The notes beneath the pieces are model-generated. The model saw only the letters and a list, made by a program, of their open reading frames with translations. It was not told the origin of the DNA and ran no database searches. From the NCBI RefSeq assembly GCF_037190085.1, contig NZ_JBBCJO010000004.1:124001-188000 (forward strand): a DNA stretch of 64,000 bases, in the 5' to 3' direction. Positions 1 through 6,885 of this stretch are shown here, piece after piece. Position 1 is the first letter of the stretch, and the number at the start of each line of letters is the position of its first letter. Origin of the DNA: Gemmatimonas aurantiaca. Lineage in GTDB: Bacteria; Gemmatimonadota; Gemmatimonadetes; Gemmatimonadales; Gemmatimonadaceae. A program made the translations under genes and the position numbers.

Positions 1-17
1 GAAGGCGCCGACTACCT

Positions 18-113
18 GCCTAACAAAGCGTTGCTGCGGTCAGCGCACGTCGAAATGCGCGCTGCGCGCGCAAACTATCTGATGCGCTGCAGCAGAACGC
101 TGAGGCGTTCGAC
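18..113 (+). repeat. integron attC site
   Basis: R'' GCCTAAC is at 18-24 and the R'-like core GTTCGAC at 107-113, with pairing inner blocks (TTGCTGC near 31, GCAGCAG near 88). The TAA inside R'' would be the stop codon of a gene lying mostly to the left of the window, a common cassette arrangement. The R' core departs from GTTRRRY at one position, so recombination activity is uncertain. Confidence 0.75.
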
Positions 114-131
114 ATTCAGCAGGACTTTGGC

Positions 132-338
132 ATGCTCGATCCGATAGTAGGCCAGACGCTGACGAGGTATCAGGCTGGGCAGATCTCCCTTGAAGATGCC
201 GCCCAGGCGCTGCTTGCCGTCCGACGCCGGACGGGCTGTCTCCGGTTGATGACTCCACCCGGTGCGGATGACCGGCAGCAAGCCTTGGTCACACGGTTCA
301 CTGCGCTGGCAGCCGAGGAGTTCGGGGGCAATAGTTGA
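132..338 (+). CDS. small cassette protein, translationally coupled to the next gene
   Basis: A 68-residue, mostly helical, charged protein with no family I recognise. It starts at the ATG 18 nt after the attC. An in-frame ATT at 114 is a less likely alternative. Its TGA stop (336-338) overlaps the ATG of the next gene as TGATG, which predicts translational coupling and joint function. Being a small first gene before a GIY-YIG protein in one cassette, it could be an antitoxin, immunity or adaptor protein, but that is inference from position only. Confidence 0.55.
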   Translation: MLDPIVGQTLTRYQAGQISLEDAAQALLAVRRRTGCLRLMTPPGADDRQQALVTRFTALAAEEFGGNS

Positions 339-742
339 TGGCGATGTCGAATCAGCGTTCAACAGCGGAATGGATCGAGTCTTTCTTCATGCTCACACGG
401 CTTTCATCTGCACGCGCTATGTCGGAGTCAGGTCCAGATGGGCGGGTCAAAGTGGTCTACCGCATCACGTATCCCAACGGGAAGATCTACGTGGGAAAGG
501 ATCTCACGGGCAGCGTGAACTATTTCGGGAGCGCCAACTCTGATCTTGTTGCGGCCGATTTCACGCCGGCCCAGCGGCGCGACTTTATGGTCCGCAAGGA
601 GATCCTCTGGGAGTCCGCCACCGCTTCCGACGCCGAAGTCAATCGCCGAGAGATCGAGTTCATTGTGGCGCTTCAAGCGAACGATCCTACTCGGGGATAC
701 AATCGGTGGCCTAAGTATCGACCGAAGCCCGAAGAGTCGTGA
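338..742 (+). CDS. GIY-YIG-like nuclease domain protein
   Basis: A 134-residue protein. The segment VVYRITYPNGKIYVGK (about residues 38-53) fits the GIY and YIG strands of the GIY-YIG nuclease fold. A later Glu-rich helix (EVNRREIEFIVALQ) and a C-terminal GYNRWPK segment fit the rest of the fold. GIY-YIG domains make single metal-dependent DNA cuts and are known in homing endonucleases, repair nucleases and restriction enzymes. The first motif is degenerate (VVY for GIY). A start at the ATG at 338 or 344 is possible; 338 gives the TGATG overlap. Role here is unknown, with defence or mobility most likely. Confidence 0.6.
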   Translation: MAMSNQRSTAEWIESFFMLTRLSSARAMSESGPDGRVKVVYRITYPNGKIYVGKDLTGSVNYFGSANSDLVAADFTPAQRRDFMVRKEILWESATASDAEVNRREIEFIVALQANDPTRGYNRWPKYRPKPEES

Positions 743-749
743 CGCCGAT

Positions 750-860
750 GTCGAACGGACCGCTGCTGCCGGCGGGGCGATTCAAGGAAGGCGGCTGGCT
801 CGCTGCGCTCGCCTGCCGCATTGTTATAGAAGCCCTGCGGCAGAGCGCTGGGCGCTAGAT
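750..860 (+). repeat. degenerate integron attC site
   Basis: The palindrome retains the layout of its neighbours (GCTGCTGCC near 763 pairs with the CTGCGGCAG region near 838), but the cores are altered: GTCGAAC at 750-756 and GCTAGAT at 854-860, where GTT has become GCT. Since the conserved GTT/AAC is the crossover site, this attC is probably inactive and locks its two flanking cassettes together. Confidence 0.5.
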
Positions 861-887
861 CGCAACTGTCTCTCTCGAAACTCAACT

Positions 888-1358
888 ATGAAGTGCAGTC
901 GGTGCGAACACTCCGTCTTCGATGAGCTCGACCCAGAAGATCTATGCGACAACTGTGTCGTGACCGAGCCAAGGCTCTACTACTCCAAGGCCTATCTTGC
1001 AGTGGTCGAAGATCGGCTACGTCGAACCCGTGAAACAGCGAGAGTGCTCATTCAGCGGGGAATAGGCCACGACATAAATTCGAATCCGACCAAGGGACGG
1101 AGTCAGATAAATGAAGCGGGCCGGCGAATTACGTCACTACAAGCAAGCCAAAGGCTGATTCGCTCGGAGCTGCTATCACGCGGCGAGGTTGAACCAACTA
1201 TCGACGAGCGCTTGGAACGCGCGTTTCCGGAGGCAAGAAACCGGGAGATCGTGGAGCTCGACGGCCTACGGTATGAGCACTTTTGGCTGCTCGAAGGAAC
1301 CGATCGTCGAGGCAACAACATTTGGGGTCGCGCGTGGACACCTCTGAGTGACGCGTAG
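888..1358 (+). CDS. zinc-ribbon-like cassette protein of unknown function
   Basis: A 156-residue protein that begins MKCSRCEH and continues to LCDNC, so the first 21 residues carry two CxxC knuckles that could bind one zinc ion. The middle is a charged helix rich in Arg and Glu (residues about 35-105). The C-terminus has a compact segment with FWLLEGTDRRGNNIWG. I recognise no family. The ATG at 888 lies 28 nt after the attC core, as expected for the single gene of a cassette. Longer in-frame extensions upstream cross the attC site and are unlikely to be translated. Confidence 0.6.
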   Translation: MKCSRCEHSVFDELDPEDLCDNCVVTEPRLYYSKAYLAVVEDRLRRTRETARVLIQRGIGHDINSNPTKGRSQINEAGRRITSLQASQRLIRSELLSRGEVEPTIDERLERAFPEARNREIVELDGLRYEHFWLLEGTDRRGNNIWGRAWTPLSDA

Positions 1359-1377
1359 CGTGAAGGGTTTTCTGCTG

Positions 1378-1474
1378 ATCTAACGTTGCTTGCTGCCGAC
1401 GGGCGAGGTATGGTAGGTGCGCGCTGCGCACGCACTTTGTTTCGTTCGCCCGCAGCAGAAGCTGGGCGTTAGCA
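1378..1474 (+). repeat. integron attC site, target of IS110-family insertion
   Basis: R'' ATCTAAC is at 1378-1384 and R' GTTAGC at 1468-1473, with the long inner palindrome containing GTGCGCGCTGCGCACGCAC. An IS110-type element begins directly after the R' core. The site is nearly identical to the attC at 12559-12655, so the two form a direct repeat about 11 kb apart. Confidence 0.85.
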
Positions 1475-1520
1475 ACTGTCTTGAAAGTCAAGCAGTAGTT
1501 GGAACGTTTACGTTAAGGTT

Positions 1521-2441
1521 CTAGGGTGTATTGGTGCGCACCATCGTGTTGAGGATTGTGAGCAGCTTCCGCATACACGCGACCAGCGCAAGTTTCTTAG
1601 GCTTGCCGGCGGCGAGCAATCGCGCGTAGAACTCGCGAACAATCGCATTGCGTTTCGTCGCTACGAGTGCCGCCATGTACAGCACGCCCCGCACGGTGGC
1701 ACGTCCTCCTTGCACGAAGCGTCGCCCGCGCATCGTTCCCGAGTCGCGACTGAGTGGTGCGACGCCGACCAGCTTTGCGATCGCACGCCGTGAGAGACGG
1801 CCCAACTCTGGTAGGTCGGCGAGCAGTGTCCGCGAGAGCACGGGACCGACACCAGGCACACTGCGCAGCAGTTCATCACGTTCACGCCACACGGGGCTCT
1901 GCTTGACCATCTCGCCGAGATCCGTGTCCGTGATGCGCAGCTCACGCTCGAGAAAAGCGATGTGCAATCTCAGACTCTTGCGCACCAGCTTCTTGCCGGA
2001 GCCAAAGACCTGTCCCACGCGATGGCGTTCGGCCTGCCGCATCTCCAACAGCTGCCGCCGTCGAGTCAGCAGGGCATCCAGTTCGTGGGCGGCGGCATCG
2101 GGGATCATGCGTACGTCCGGTCGCACCACGTCGGCAAAGCGCGCCAAAATATCCGCGTCAATGCGATCGGTTTTGGCGAGCTGCTCTGTGGCTTTCGCGA
2201 AGTCCCGCACTTGGCGTGGATTCACCACGACTACGGGTAACTGTGCAGCGGCCAAGGCCGCGACCGCGAGCACCTCGTATCCGCCCGTGGCTTCGAGCAC
2301 GATGAGCTGGGGAGTGACCGGCCGTAGTCGCTCGACCAATGTACGAACGCCTCGCTCATCGTTCATGACGGTGAATCGTTCCAAATTCGACACTACGCTC
2401 ACCACCAGCTCCGCCTTCGCCACATCGATCCCCACGAACAT
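1521..2441 (-). CDS. IS110-family DEDD transposase (recombinase)
   Basis: A 306-residue protein. The N-terminal RuvC-like DEDD domain is seen as MFVGIDVAK (Asp), VLEATGGYE (Glu) and KTDRIDADIL (two Asp). A helical middle follows, then a Transposase_20 domain with PGVGPVLSRTLLADLPELG and APLSRDSG, containing the serine expected for strand exchange. The ATG at 2441 is preceded by GGAAGGAGCC, a good ribosome site; longer in-frame starts lack one. Known IS110 recombinases act with a bridge RNA from the element's own non-coding end. It is roughly 80% similar by eye to copy 2, so the two are related but not recent duplicates. Confidence 0.92.
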   Translation of the reverse strand: MFVGIDVAKAELVVSVVSNLERFTVMNDERGVRTLVERLRPVTPQLIVLEATGGYEVLAVAALAAAQLPVVVVNPRQVRDFAKATEQLAKTDRIDADILARFADVVRPDVRMIPDAAAHELDALLTRRRQLLEMRQAERHRVGQVFGSGKKLVRKSLRLHIAFLERELRITDTDLGEMVKQSPVWRERDELLRSVPGVGPVLSRTLLADLPELGRLSRRAIAKLVGVAPLSRDSGTMRGRRFVQGGRATVRGVLYMAALVATKRNAIVREFYARLLAAGKPKKLALVACMRKLLTILNTMVRTNTP

Positions 2442-2656
2442 CAGAGGCTCCTTCCGCTGGAGAAGCGTCGCCCTCGCCCGTCCTTGTGACAATTCGGGCT
2501 CGATCCACGGACCGGCCCCCGCAACTGTTCGGGCTCTCACGACGACAGATCAGGCGCGCCGCTCTGGCTAACGCACGGTGTTGACCACCCAGACGACATC
2601 GAGCTGGCGCCCTGACCAGAACTACGCCAAAATCAGGGAAACGGTAGATACAAGGC
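2442..2656 (-). ncRNA. candidate bridge RNA region of IS110 copy 1
   Basis: Non-coding end upstream of the transposase, read on the minus strand. Three short matches support a guide function. GCTAACGC (2567-2574) is the complement of the attC end GCGTTAGC. GCAACTGT (2521-2528) equals the element's left end including the GC core. CCTTGT (2482-2487) is the complement of ACAAGG at the right end. In IS621 the bridge RNA pairs with one strand of the target left half and with both donor halves; these matches have the right polarity. Length and exact ends of the RNA are not determined. Confidence 0.45.
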
Positions 2657-2708
2657 TGATCGAGCCCTCTTCAATGTGACGCAGATGGCGTCACCTCAAG
2701 GAGCACCG

Positions 2709-3389
2709 ATGGCGAAATTCCCATACGTCGCATCTGCAGGCCCTCTTGTGAAGGCCATCGCTCACCTTCGTAAGAGTTTTCCGAAAGAAGTTACCGCTGA
2801 TACGTTGAGGAAGCTCGGGGTCGCGCCCAAGAACGAAACCTATGTAATCAACGTACTGCGATTTCTTGGCATCATCGACGACGCTGGCGCAAAGGTTGCC
2901 GCTAAGGCGAAGGCTTTCGTGCAGCATGAGGACAAGGCCTTCGCGTCTGAGTTCGACAAGGTCGTGCGAGAGGCCTACGATGAGTTGTTCGAGCTGCACG
3001 GCGACGCGGCATGGACGCTCGATCGCGGTGGACTGACACAGTTCTTCCGGACATCGGACAATTCGACAGATCTCGTCGGCGGGCGGCAGGCGAGCACCTT
3101 TGCGGCTCTTGCTGCACTCTCGGGACACGCTGAGATTCCTACACCTAAAGCCACCCCAAACCCTTCGCGCGCGAGTCAGAAGGCGACCGCAAAGCCGAAG
3201 ACCGCTAGTGGTGCAAAGAAGGAGCCAACGTCCATAGCAGCGTCTGCGAAGCAGCGAGAGGAGTCGCACTCACAGGTTGGACTGACGGTAAGAATTGAGG
3301 TGAATCTTCCGGCGTCGGGTGATCAAGAGACATATGATCGCATCTTTCGCAGTATCCGCGAGAACTTGATCAATGGAAGCGGAGCTTAG
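2709..3389 (+). CDS. DUF5343-like protein
   Basis: A 226-residue protein. Residues 1-130 begin AKFPYVASAGPLVKAIAHLR and contain a winged-helix-like segment (TADTLRKLGVAPKNETYVINVLRFLGIIDDAG) that matches my recollection of DUF5343. A low-complexity Lys/Ala/Pro/Thr linker (about 140-190) leads to a small C-terminal domain (LTVRIEVNLPASGDQETYDRIFRSIRENL). The ATG at 2709 has AAGGAG six bases upstream, so the earlier in-frame ATG at 2676 is rejected. It overlaps the next gene by 17 nt. DUF5343 genes often occur in accessory regions; the biochemical role is unknown. It lies directly after IS copy 1, which separates it from the attC that once preceded it. Confidence 0.7.
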   Translation: MAKFPYVASAGPLVKAIAHLRKSFPKEVTADTLRKLGVAPKNETYVINVLRFLGIIDDAGAKVAAKAKAFVQHEDKAFASEFDKVVREAYDELFELHGDAAWTLDRGGLTQFFRTSDNSTDLVGGRQASTFAALAALSGHAEIPTPKATPNPSRASQKATAKPKTASGAKKEPTSIAASAKQREESHSQVGLTVRIEVNLPASGDQETYDRIFRSIRENLINGSGA

Positions 3390-3852
3390 TCGTTTCGAGA
3401 AGCTCGCGCGACGGGCATTCGCATTCTCAGAGGCCGCGCCTCTCCCAGCGAGCGGTGGTCATCCATTCGACGAGCGCAACATTCATCAAGATTTGCCGAC
3501 TGAAGTCAAGCGTCTCTTCGACAACGGACACTACCCACAGGCGACCTTTGAGGCGTACAAGTACCTTGATGAAGAAGTCCAGCGCATCTCAGCAGATTCT
3601 GACTTCGGTAGGTCGCTCATGATGCGGGTGTTCGGCGGAACTCCGCCGAAGCTCGCCTTGAACCCAGGAATGACGCCCACAGAGCAAAGCGAGCAGGAGG
3701 GCTTCAAGTTCATCTTCGCCGGCACCATGGCCGCTATTCGCAATCCCCGAGGGCACACAACAACGCTACGAGACGACCCCGACCTCTGTCTCGACCACCT
3801 ATCTCTCTGTTCGATGCTGCTCCGCCGCCTTGAGGAATCCGGACTCCGCTAG
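3373..3852 (+). CDS. TIGR02391 (Ymh) family protein
   Basis: A 159-residue protein. The segment LFDNGHYPQATFEAYKYLDEEVQRIS, the LMMRVFGG block, the LALNPGMTPTEQSEQEGFKFIFAGTMAAIRNPRGH block and the closing LSLCSMLLRRLEES are characteristic of TIGR02391, a family of unknown function found mostly in mobile and accessory DNA. The IRNPRGH motif resembles the R-x-H patches of HEPN-type RNases, so a ribonuclease role is conceivable but not shown. It starts at the ATG at 3373 inside the end of the DUF5343 gene, forming a two-gene cassette. The stop lies 4 nt before the attC. Confidence 0.8.
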   Translation: MEAELSRFEKLARRAFAFSEAAPLPASGGHPFDERNIHQDLPTEVKRLFDNGHYPQATFEAYKYLDEEVQRISADSDFGRSLMMRVFGGTPPKLALNPGMTPTEQSEQEGFKFIFAGTMAAIRNPRGHTTTLRDDPDLCLDHLSLCSMLLRRLEESGLR

Positions 3853-3856
3853 CGCA

Positions 3857-3949
3857 GTCTAACGATGCTTGCTGCTGTCGGGCAAACGGTCGGAAGAGCG
3901 CTTCGCGCGTATGGGATTTGAACGCCCGCTACAAAAGCTGGCGTTATAT
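3857..3949 (+). repeat. integron attC site
   Basis: R'' GTCTAAC at 3857-3863 and R'-like GTTATAT at 3943-3949 flank an imperfect palindrome with TTGCTGCTG near 3869 and an inner GAGCGCTTCGCGCGT hairpin. It ends the DUF5343/TIGR02391 cassette. Confidence 0.75.
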
Positions 3950-3972
3950 GGCCACACGCATCGTCGGTCCGC

Positions 3973-4259
3973 ATGCAATGGAGTAAGCTCAAATCCCTCG
4001 TGGAGGCCCGGTTCGCGCCTTCCGTCGCTCGACGGGCGTCGCCCCACCAAGCTCGCTATCGGTACACTGCCGAGGAGTTGGCCGCGTCTGGATCGCGGTC
4101 GACGGCCGAGATATCGCGTCGTACGCGACCGGGGTCTCTTGGCGGGTGGCCGCAGCGGGCGCGGAGCGGCGGATGGACGAACGTGATGCCTGGGGGAGCA
4201 TCGAAACCATGAAGAAGGCGTGCGAACGCCTATCGGGTCTGCTCAGCAAGGTGGATTAG
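3973..4259 (+). pseudogene. frameshifted SF0329-type protein
   Basis: The ATG at 3973 opens a frame beginning MQWSKLKSLVEARFAPS, which matches my memory of the start of SF0329-family proteins. Around 4066-4080 the homologous reading moves to another frame, giving VGRVWIAVDGRDIASYATGV (family pattern: RGWI..DG.EIA) and ending SGLLSKVD with TAG at 4257-4259. A single missing base would reconcile the two. If unshifted, the original frame would give a 79-residue protein with an unlikely Arg/Gly/Ser-rich tail. A sequencing error or programmed frameshift is possible but less likely. Confidence 0.55.
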
Positions 4260-4337
4260 CAGGGATCGAGGCCGGCAGCACACGCCCGTTTACCGTCAGA
4301 GGTCCGCTGCCAGATGGCGCGCTCTGCTCTGTTAGCA
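4254..4337 (+). repeat. divergent attC-like site
   Basis: The R' core GTTAGCA at 4331-4337 is good, but the R'' side is only GATTAGC (4254-4260), overlapping the preceding stop. Inner blocks GCCGGCAGC (near 4271) and GCTGCC (near 4308) pair. It probably marks the boundary between the frameshifted gene and the four-gene operon cassette. Confidence 0.4.
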
Positions 4338-4432
4338 CTATTGACAGCGCGCAGTGCGTGTTGTATGCACCAGAACTGCGGCCCGACGGTAAGAACCATG
4401 CCGGTAGGCCCCGACCCCTCGCACAGCAAGCC

Positions 4433-5110
4433 ATGTCAGAAGACTCTCCGGAACCCACCGCAGACAGGAAGCGGGCGAACAACGTGAGCGCCGAGATTGA
4501 GGCCTTCACGAAGGTCGTCGCGGCTCTGCACGACCTCGACGATGAAGGTCGGATCAAACTCCTGCGCACTGTTGCGACCTTCCTCGGAATAGATGCGTTC
4601 AATGCTAGCCCCACGGCCGCCATTCCGGCTGGGCGACACCCAGCCGCGACGAGTGCGCCGTCGTCCATTCCTGTACCGGCGGGGAACACGGGCGGGTTCT
4701 CGGAAGATCGTGCGATGTCCCCGAAAGAGTTTCTCTTGGACAAGAGGCCCATTCAGGACATCGAACGGATCGCTTGTCTTGCCTACTATCTCACCCACTA
4801 CCGAGATACGCCCCACTTTAAGACTCTCGATTTGAGCAAGCTGAATACGGAAGCTGCTCAGGTGAAGTTCTCGAATGCGGCGCAGGCAGTCGACAACGCG
4901 ACAAAGGCCGGGCTCCTCGTTCCGGCAGCCAAGGGAACCAAGCAGATCTCCGCTAAGGGCGAGCTATACGTTCAGGCGCTTCCCGACAGGGCGGCGGCAA
5001 AGGACGCTATCGCGCACTTCCGCCAGCGCCGAAAGGTACGCCGCGGGCGAAGCGGCGGAGGCTCGCAGAACAGTAGTTCCGAGGCGTATACGGGCGAGTC
5101 GGAGGAGTAG
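4433..5110 (+). CDS. predicted winged-helix protein, first gene of ParA/Rel operon
   Basis: A 225-residue protein. The N-terminus has a helical repeat (EAFTKVVAALHDLDDEGRIKLLRTVATFLGID). After a Pro/Ala/Gly linker (about 70-100) comes a domain starting MSPKEFLLDKRPIQDIERIACLAYYLTHYRDTP and continuing FSNAAQAVDNATKAGLLVPA with KQISAKGELYVQALP, a layout typical of a winged helix-turn-helix. The Lys/Arg-rich tail (RRKVRRGRSGGG) could contact nucleic acid. It lies 3 nt upstream of the ParA-like gene. A DNA-binding partner or regulator of the ATPase is the most natural reading; I cannot name a family. The start at 4433 is the first ATG after the attC-like site that leaves a natural N-terminus. Confidence 0.65.
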   Translation: MSEDSPEPTADRKRANNVSAEIEAFTKVVAALHDLDDEGRIKLLRTVATFLGIDAFNASPTAAIPAGRHPAATSAPSSIPVPAGNTGGFSEDRAMSPKEFLLDKRPIQDIERIACLAYYLTHYRDTPHFKTLDLSKLNTEAAQVKFSNAAQAVDNATKAGLLVPAAKGTKQISAKGELYVQALPDRAAAKDAIAHFRQRRKVRRGRSGGGSQNSSSEAYTGESEE

Positions 5111-5113
5111 CCG

Positions 5114-6133
5114 ATGGCAGCGCCCGCAGTTCCGGAGCGGACCAGCGCGGTCCGGATAGCCATGTTCAACCACAAGGGCGGAGTGGGTAAGACGACGCTC
5201 ACCACGAACGTTGCATTCGCGCTCGCACGCAGTGGTAAGCGCGTGCTGCTGGTCGACTCAGACCCTCAATGCAACCTAACATCTTACCTCATTGAGGACG
5301 CGGTTGTAAACGATCTTCTCGACCGATCTGACAGCGACGACGGGCAGACGCTTTGGTCGGCGGTAAAGCCAATCGCCGAATCGGCGGGTGATGTCCGCAT
5401 CATCGCCCCTATCGAAGTACAAAGCGGCTTGTTCCTGCTGCCCGGTGACGTCCGGCTTGCGGAGTTTGAGCAGGAACTGCACACCCTCTGGGGCGAATCT
5501 TTTCAGAGGCGGCCGAGAGGTTTTCGCGGCACGACTGCACTGAGCAAGCTCGTGAACGCGGTGACTGAGCAGCACCAGATCGACTATGTCTTCTATGACT
5601 CTGGTCCCAATATCGGGGCATTGAATCGAGTCATTCTGCTGGACTGCGACTTCTATGTCATCCCTGCAGCGTGCGACCTGTTCTCCGTCCGCGCAATTAA
5701 GACTCTTGGACATACTCTCGGGACTTGGATCCGAGATTGGGACACGATATCAAGCCTAGCCCCAGACGAGTCTTACCTGTTTCCGGGCCGGCCGAGGCTG
5801 CTCGGCTTTATTCCACAGAGATACCGAGTTTACGGCGGTCGGCTCGCCACCGAGTACGCGAAGTTTATTCCGCAGATCGAGAAGGCGATCCAAGCGGACG
5901 TTGTGACGATCATGCTGCGCCTCGGCCCCTCTCTCGCCCCCGTCCGGCCCGACGCGTTGCGCCTTGGCGATGTGAGGGACTTCGGAAGCGCGGCAAACGC
6001 GTCGCAGCGACTTGGCGTCGCTCTGAGCGACGTGGAGTCGGCCTCGCAAGAGCAGCGCGCGGATGCTGCGCGTACGTTCACCTCGATCGCCAACGAAATT
6101 GTTTCGCGGTCGGCGGAGGTCGTTACAACATGA
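5114..6133 (+). CDS. ParA/MinD-type P-loop ATPase
   Basis: A 339-residue protein with a deviant Walker A motif KGGVGKTT at residues 21-28, the DSDPQCNLT block near 48 and YDSGPNIG near 160 (switch II/Walker B region of AAA_31 proteins). A long C-terminal part (PRLLGFIPQRYRVYGGRL) is also found in ParA-like ATPases linked to accessory systems. ParA proteins dimerise on ATP and bind DNA non-specifically. No ParB gene or parS-like repeats are visible, so plasmid partition is unlikely. The gene sits between the winged-helix protein (3-nt gap) and the RelA/SpoT-like gene (4-nt ATGA overlap), so all are probably one mRNA. Confidence 0.88.
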   Translation: MAAPAVPERTSAVRIAMFNHKGGVGKTTLTTNVAFALARSGKRVLLVDSDPQCNLTSYLIEDAVVNDLLDRSDSDDGQTLWSAVKPIAESAGDVRIIAPIEVQSGLFLLPGDVRLAEFEQELHTLWGESFQRRPRGFRGTTALSKLVNAVTEQHQIDYVFYDSGPNIGALNRVILLDCDFYVIPAACDLFSVRAIKTLGHTLGTWIRDWDTISSLAPDESYLFPGRPRLLGFIPQRYRVYGGRLATEYAKFIPQIEKAIQADVVTIMLRLGPSLAPVRPDALRLGDVRDFGSAANASQRLGVALSDVESASQEQRADAARTFTSIANEIVSRSAEVVTT

Positions 6134-6885
6134 CGCATCCTCCGCTCGACTCCGCGGTCGAACTCGCGATCGAAGGATTGGTCCAGCATTACGTGCTTAA
6201 TCAAGAGAAGTACAAGATCTTCTTGAACGGTATGCGGGTACTGACAGAGGTGTCTCCGCTGTCCACGTTGATTCACTCATCGAAGTCCCGATTAAAGGAC
6301 CCGGAACATCTCCGCGACAAGTTGCGCCGAAAGGCTGCGAAAGCCTTGAAAGATGGAGTTGAGTTCGATATCAGCCCCGATAACCTTTTCGAGCGAATCA
6401 ACGACCTCGCAGGCTTGCGCATCCTCCATCTGCACACGCACCAGATGGAGCAGATCCACAAGCACCTGCTGGCGGCTTTAGAGGAAGCCCGGCTACCGCT
6501 CGTCGAGGACCCGTTCGCGCGGACATGGGACGATGAGTCTCGCGCTTACTTCGCCAGCATCGGCATCGGCTCCCGAGACAGCGACTCCATGTACACGAGT
6601 GTGCACTATGTCATCGAGGCAAACACTCGGACGAAGCTGACAGGCGAAATTCAGGTGCGTACACTCGCAGAGGAGTTGTGGGGTGAGGTGGATCACTCCA
6701 TCAACTACCCTCACCCAACGCCGCTAGTCGCCTGCCAAGAGCAGATCCGCGTGCTGGCGCGGGTGACGTCGAGTTGCAGTCGCCTCGTTGATGCGATCTT
6801 CACCACCCACGCGGACGGCATGCTGAGGGCGCAGGCGGTCCACACGTCTGCTACTGCGGACGCGGCGCCCGCCCAAGCAGGTTGA
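6130..6885 (+). CDS. RelA/SpoT-domain nucleotide pyrophosphotransferase-like protein
   Basis: A 251-residue protein with the synthetase fold: INDLAGLRILHLHTHQ near 90, MYTSVHYVIE near 154 (compare GYxSxH), and EIQVRTLAEELWGEVDHSINYP near 173, all core RelA/SpoT motifs. There is no HD hydrolase, TGS or ACT domain, so it is a single-domain enzyme like small alarmone synthetases and toxSAS toxins. Those transfer pyrophosphate to GDP/GTP, adenine nucleotides or the 3'-CCA end of tRNA; which applies here cannot be told. Translational coupling to the ParA-like gene and to the following membrane-associated protein suggests a regulated toxic effector rather than a housekeeping stringent-response enzyme. 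Confidence 0.82.
   Translation: MTHPPLDSAVELAIEGLVQHYVLNQEKYKIFLNGMRVLTEVSPLSTLIHSSKSRLKDPEHLRDKLRRKAAKALKDGVEFDISPDNLFERINDLAGLRILHLHTHQMEQIHKHLLAALEEARLPLVEDPFARTWDDESRAYFASIGIGSRDSDSMYTSVHYVIEANTRTKLTGEIQVRTLAEELWGEVDHSINYPHPTPLVACQEQIRVLARVTSSCSRLVDAIFTTHADGMLRAQAVHTSATADAAPAQAG

Larger units (their letters stand above)
1474..2656 (-). mobile_element. IS110-family insertion sequence, copy 1
   Basis: Boundaries come from comparison with copy 2 (15321-16503). Both copies follow the same GGCGTTAGC attC end, begin AACTGTCTTGAAAGTCAAGC, and end TAGATACAAGGC before unrelated sequence. Both intervals are 1,183 bp. The dinucleotide GC is present at both junctions, consistent with the two-base core and absence of a longer target duplication known for IS110 elements. 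The element carries one transposase and about 215 bp of non-coding DNA upstream of it. Relatives called the IS1111-attC group are known to target attC; the upstream non-coding end is more like the IS110 subgroup. Confidence 0.8.

Noticed and set aside
1648..2571. Plus-strand frame of 307 codons across IS copy 1
   Set aside because: Antisense to the transposase, Ser/Arg/Thr-rich; the transposase frame has all DEDD motifs.
5114..6133. Plasmid or chromosome partition locus
   Set aside because: The ATPase is ParA-like, but no ParB gene and no parS-like repeats are nearby; the neighbours are a RelA/SpoT enzyme and a membrane-associated protein.
6130..6885. Housekeeping stringent-response synthetase
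   Set aside because: No HD, TGS or ACT domain, and it is embedded in a mobile cassette operon, so a conflict-system enzyme is the better reading.
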